Positions 61,653 to 64,000 of a stretch of DNA of 64,000 nt are shown one piece after another. The position numbers were made by a program, and so were the translations under genes. The notes under the pieces are model-generated. The model saw only the letters and a list, made by a program, of their open reading frames with translations. It had not been told where the DNA came from and did not search any database. How positions within the stretch are numbered: the first letter of the stretch is position 1; each line of letters starts with the position of its first letter. The DNA lies in the NCBI RefSeq assembly GCF_024721975.1, contig NZ_JANQBB010000004.1, forward strand, positions 310,001-374,000, written 5' to 3'. This DNA comes from Paenibacillus endoradicis. Lineage in GTDB: Bacteria; Bacillota; Bacilli; Paenibacillales; Paenibacillaceae.

Positions 61653-63392
61653 GTGAAGCGAATATTTCAGAAACTGAGGCTCGAATATACGCAAGGTCAA
61701 ATTTTTATTGGATTTATTATGACAACAGCCATTTTATTAACAATAACAGTTAGTTTAATTTATATTGTAATATCTACGGAACAAAAGGAAAGTGCTATGC
61801 TCTATATTGAAGAAATAGCGGAACAAGCAAGTGGCAGAGTAGAGTCATCATTGAACGAAGTCAACGTATTAACATTACAATTGGCGGTCGATGATCGTAC
61901 GCAAGATATATTGATTAACGAATTTGAAGGTCAGAATACAACCTATGAAAACAGAATGATACTGAGAAAGCTGTTACTTGATAAGACAGCTTATTCAGAT
62001 ACGATACATGATATTGAAATATATAATCAACGCAGTAGTATTTATCCGATTGTAAACACAACAATTGAAGAGCGGATTCCGAAATACTATATCGAGCAAG
62101 CTAATTTACCAGAAAATGCCGGCGCGATGATCTGGATTGGCGTCGACCAGTGGGATAGCCAATATTTGCTCGCGATCAGACAAGTGAAGTTAGAGAAGCA
62201 AGATTATAGTAATGGTGGTTATCTCGTTGTACGTTTGAAGCCATCATTGATTAATTTGGCAATGACAGAGCGTGCTCAAGATCAAGGGGCTATTATGAGG
62301 CTTGTAGACAGTGGAGATCAATCAACTACTACTAGCCAAACTAATGAGCCTCTGGAGTTACTTTCTATAGGGAAGTTAGAGGGAGGTCTTGCTCAATATC
62401 TCGTATTTGAGCGGAAAATCAAAGGGACAAGCTGGGCGCTACAGATGATGGTCCCAAGAGCTACAGTTTACTCTGACCTTTACTTCTTAAGAGATATCCT
62501 TATTGCTCTAGGCATATTAAGCGTGGTCGTATTCGCGATAATATCGTACTTCCTAGCCAATCTTATCTCTTCTCCAATTAAGGGACTTACAAGAATTATT
62601 CAAGGGAGTAAGCACGGTACACCGAAAGAGAACCCTGCACACTATTTTAATAAAGAAGTGAATCAACTCAATCTCACTTACAATCAGATGGTTAGGCAGA
62701 TTGATCATTTAATTACATCGGTATATGAGAAGGAACTTGTAAAAAGTCAAAGTGAATTGAAAGCACTACACTCACAGCTTAATCCTCACTTTCTGTTCAA
62801 TACATTAGATTCAATTTACTGGGATCATATTCGAAAGGGAGAGAAAGAGCTTGCGCAATCTATCATTCAATTAGCTGACTTATTCCGGTATTCCATTCAT
62901 TCCAAGCGAGATGATGGATTAGTAACGATTAAGGAAGAGTTAGACCAAGTTAAGCGGTATACTGATCTGATGAAAATGCGATGGCAAGATCGTCTGGAAC
63001 TCTCTATATGTTGTGAAGATGAACTATATAGTTGCATTCTACCTAAATTAGTTATTCAACCACTTGTTGAAAATGCGATCGTGCATGGCATTGAGCCTTT
63101 AGAAAACGGAGGGAAAGTTACGATAGTGGTGGAAAGAAAACATGATAGCATTGATATCGTTGTCGTGGATAATGGACTAGGGATCTCAGCTCAAGATCTG
63201 AATCATATCCAAAAACAATTAGTTATTGAGCGTAATTTTGTTACGGAAAATCAAGGGATCGGCTTATTTAATATAAATCGAGTCATTAAACTACATTATG
63301 GTGAAGATTATGGATTAACAATGCAGAGCGAACATAATAAAGGGACTACAGTAAGATTGAGATTACCTTTATTGACAGCATTTGAGAGGTGA
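61653..63392 (+). CDS. YesM-type sensor histidine kinase
   Basis: A 579-residue kinase from a GTG start six bases after AAGGAGG. TM1 is about 19-40, an outside sensor about 41-280, TM2 about 285-308, HAMP about 310-365, then a LytS/YesM-type kinase core with His379 in QLNPHFLFN, PLVENAIVHG and GIGLFNINRVI. These kinases in Paenibacillus usually sense sugars with a binding protein and act through an AraC-type response regulator, which follows after six bases. It likely controls the upstream xylan operon. Confidence 0.93.
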   Translation: MKRIFQKLRLEYTQGQIFIGFIMTTAILLTITVSLIYIVISTEQKESAMLYIEEIAEQASGRVESSLNEVNVLTLQLAVDDRTQDILINEFEGQNTTYENRMILRKLLLDKTAYSDTIHDIEIYNQRSSIYPIVNTTIEERIPKYYIEQANLPENAGAMIWIGVDQWDSQYLLAIRQVKLEKQDYSNGGYLVVRLKPSLINLAMTERAQDQGAIMRLVDSGDQSTTTSQTNEPLELLSIGKLEGGLAQYLVFERKIKGTSWALQMMVPRATVYSDLYFLRDILIALGILSVVVFAIISYFLANLISSPIKGLTRIIQGSKHGTPKENPAHYFNKEVNQLNLTYNQMVRQIDHLITSVYEKELVKSQSELKALHSQLNPHFLFNTLDSIYWDHIRKGEKELAQSIIQLADLFRYSIHSKRDDGLVTIKEELDQVKRYTDLMKMRWQDRLELSICCEDELYSCILPKLVIQPLVENAIVHGIEPLENGGKVTIVVERKHDSIDIVVVDNGLGISAQDLNHIQKQLVIERNFVTENQGIGLFNINRVIKLHYGEDYGLTMQSEHNKGTTVRLRLPLLTAFER

Positions 63393-63398
63393 TTAGCG

Positions 63399-64000
63399 AT
63401 GAGTTTTCGGATATTAGTGACAGATGATGAGCATAATTCCCGGATGGGAGTAGCAATAACGTTAGAGCAATGGGGCAAAGAGAAACTAATTATTGATACA
63501 GCGGAGAATGGTCAGCGGGCATTTGAGCTTATCCAAAGCAATAACTATCATATTCTAATCACTGATATTAGAATGCCGGTTATGTCAGGATTGGAGTTAT
63601 TGTCAGCTATTCGTAAACAAGATAATTCACTCAAAACCATTCTGTTAACGGGCTTTGCGGAATTTAATTATGCTCAGAAAGGTTTGCAATTGGGAGCTGC
63701 TGATTATTTGCTGAAACCAATACAGCAAGAGCAGCTGATCGAAGTTGTACAAAGGTTATTACTTGAATTAGAAGAAGAAACGCAAGGTTCCAAAACAACC
63801 GCCCAAAATCCATATATAGAATCAGGGTTAAATTATATTATAAGTAATCTTCATATGCCGATTACAATAAAAGAAGTTGCAGCTCATATTCACTTAAATC
63901 CAAGTTATTTTAGTGTACTATTCAAAGATAACACGGGTAAAAGCTTCTCCGATTATATAACTGATTGCAGAATGATTGCAGCCAAAAAGATGCTGTTAGA
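63399..64000 (+). CDS. YesN/AraC-type response regulator (partial, runs off window)
   Basis: The first 200 residues are visible from the ATG at 63399, six bases after the kinase stop; the C-terminal part lies beyond the window. An N-terminal receiver domain has Asp9-Asp10, phospho-acceptor Asp56 (LITDIRMPVMSG), the switch Thr in LLTGFAEF and Lys in YLLKP. From about residue 145 an AraC-type helix-turn-helix domain begins (IKEVAAHIHLNPSYFSVLFKDNTGKSF). Such regulators activate the neighbouring sugar operon. Confidence 0.93.
   Translation, partial: MSFRILVTDDEHNSRMGVAITLEQWGKEKLIIDTAENGQRAFELIQSNNYHILITDIRMPVMSGLELLSAIRKQDNSLKTILLTGFAEFNYAQKGLQLGAADYLLKPIQQEQLIEVVQRLLLELEEETQGSKTTAQNPYIESGLNYIISNLHMPITIKEVAAHIHLNPSYFSVLFKDNTGKSFSDYITDCRMIAAKKMLL

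Noticed and set aside
1..64000. tRNA, rRNA, CRISPR, prophage, plasmid or chromosome origin signals
   Set aside because: None found by eye; no clover-leaf segments, rRNA cores, spaced repeats, integrase, terminase or DnaA-box clusters were noticed.

Overview
The window looks like chromosomal DNA of an AT-rich, endospore-forming Gram-positive bacterium, most likely a Paenibacillus-type member of the Paenibacillaceae. The evidence is a GerA-type germinant receptor operon, S-layer-homology domains on a secreted cellulase, SigV/RsiV, YesM/YesN-type sugar two-component signalling, HxlR/HxlA/HxlB, Shine-Dalgarno sites of the AGGAGG type, and several TTG and GTG starts. I see no rRNA, tRNA, CRISPR array, prophage or transposase. 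Genus-level placement is inference from protein families only.

Layout. 1-2.4 kb: two drug/metabolite MFS exporters. 2.4-6.2 kb: germination operon on the minus strand. 6.2-23 kb: secreted polysaccharide and glycoprotein degradation together with sensing. This holds an S-layer-anchored GH5 cellulase behind a CcpA-like site, a chemoreceptor, a class I c-di-GMP riboswitch controlling a 1721-residue M60-type metalloprotease with three carbohydrate-binding modules, a hybrid histidine kinase with two kinase cores, and a circularly permuted cytoplasmic GH3 glucosidase followed by a long palindromic repeat. 23-31.7 kb: an HxlR/aldo-keto reductase pair, small housekeeping genes, a second chemoreceptor and a Cache-GGDEF diguanylate cyclase. 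31.8-42.8 kb: SelO, YjdM, a PadR/DUF1700/DUF4097 envelope operon, the anaerobic ribonucleotide reductase nrdDG behind two NrdR boxes, an Rrf2 regulator, a flavin monooxygenase and hxlR-hxlA-hxlB (formaldehyde fixation by the ribulose monophosphate route). 43-53.4 kb: LemA/DUF3137, an FtsX-type ABC pair, an ArsR/SRPBCC pair with a perfect operator palindrome, small unknowns, and sigV-rsiV facing a soluble RsiV-like protein. 53.7-55.5 kb: an RsbQ-type hydrolase next to a PAS-coiled coil-GGDEF protein. 55.7-64 kb: a xylo-oligosaccharide locus (two permeases, binding protein, GH43 xylosidase, polyol dehydrogenase) followed by its YesM/YesN-type two-component pair, which runs off the window.

Two themes connect the genes. 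First, plant-polymer use: GH5 outside the cell, ABC import of oligosaccharides, then GH43 and GH3 inside, with CcpA/LacI-like operators before the GH5 gene and the xylan operon. Second, cyclic di-GMP: two diguanylate cyclases with intact GGEEF and RxxD inhibitory sites, one apparently driven by an RsbQ hydrolase, plus a c-di-GMP riboswitch that probably turns off a surface glycoprotein protease. The most notable items are the RsbQ/PAS-GGDEF pair, the riboswitch-M60 unit with its alternative pairing, the soluble RsiV-like protein, the palindromic repeat after GH3, and a 15-base motif shared by the two HxlR loci.
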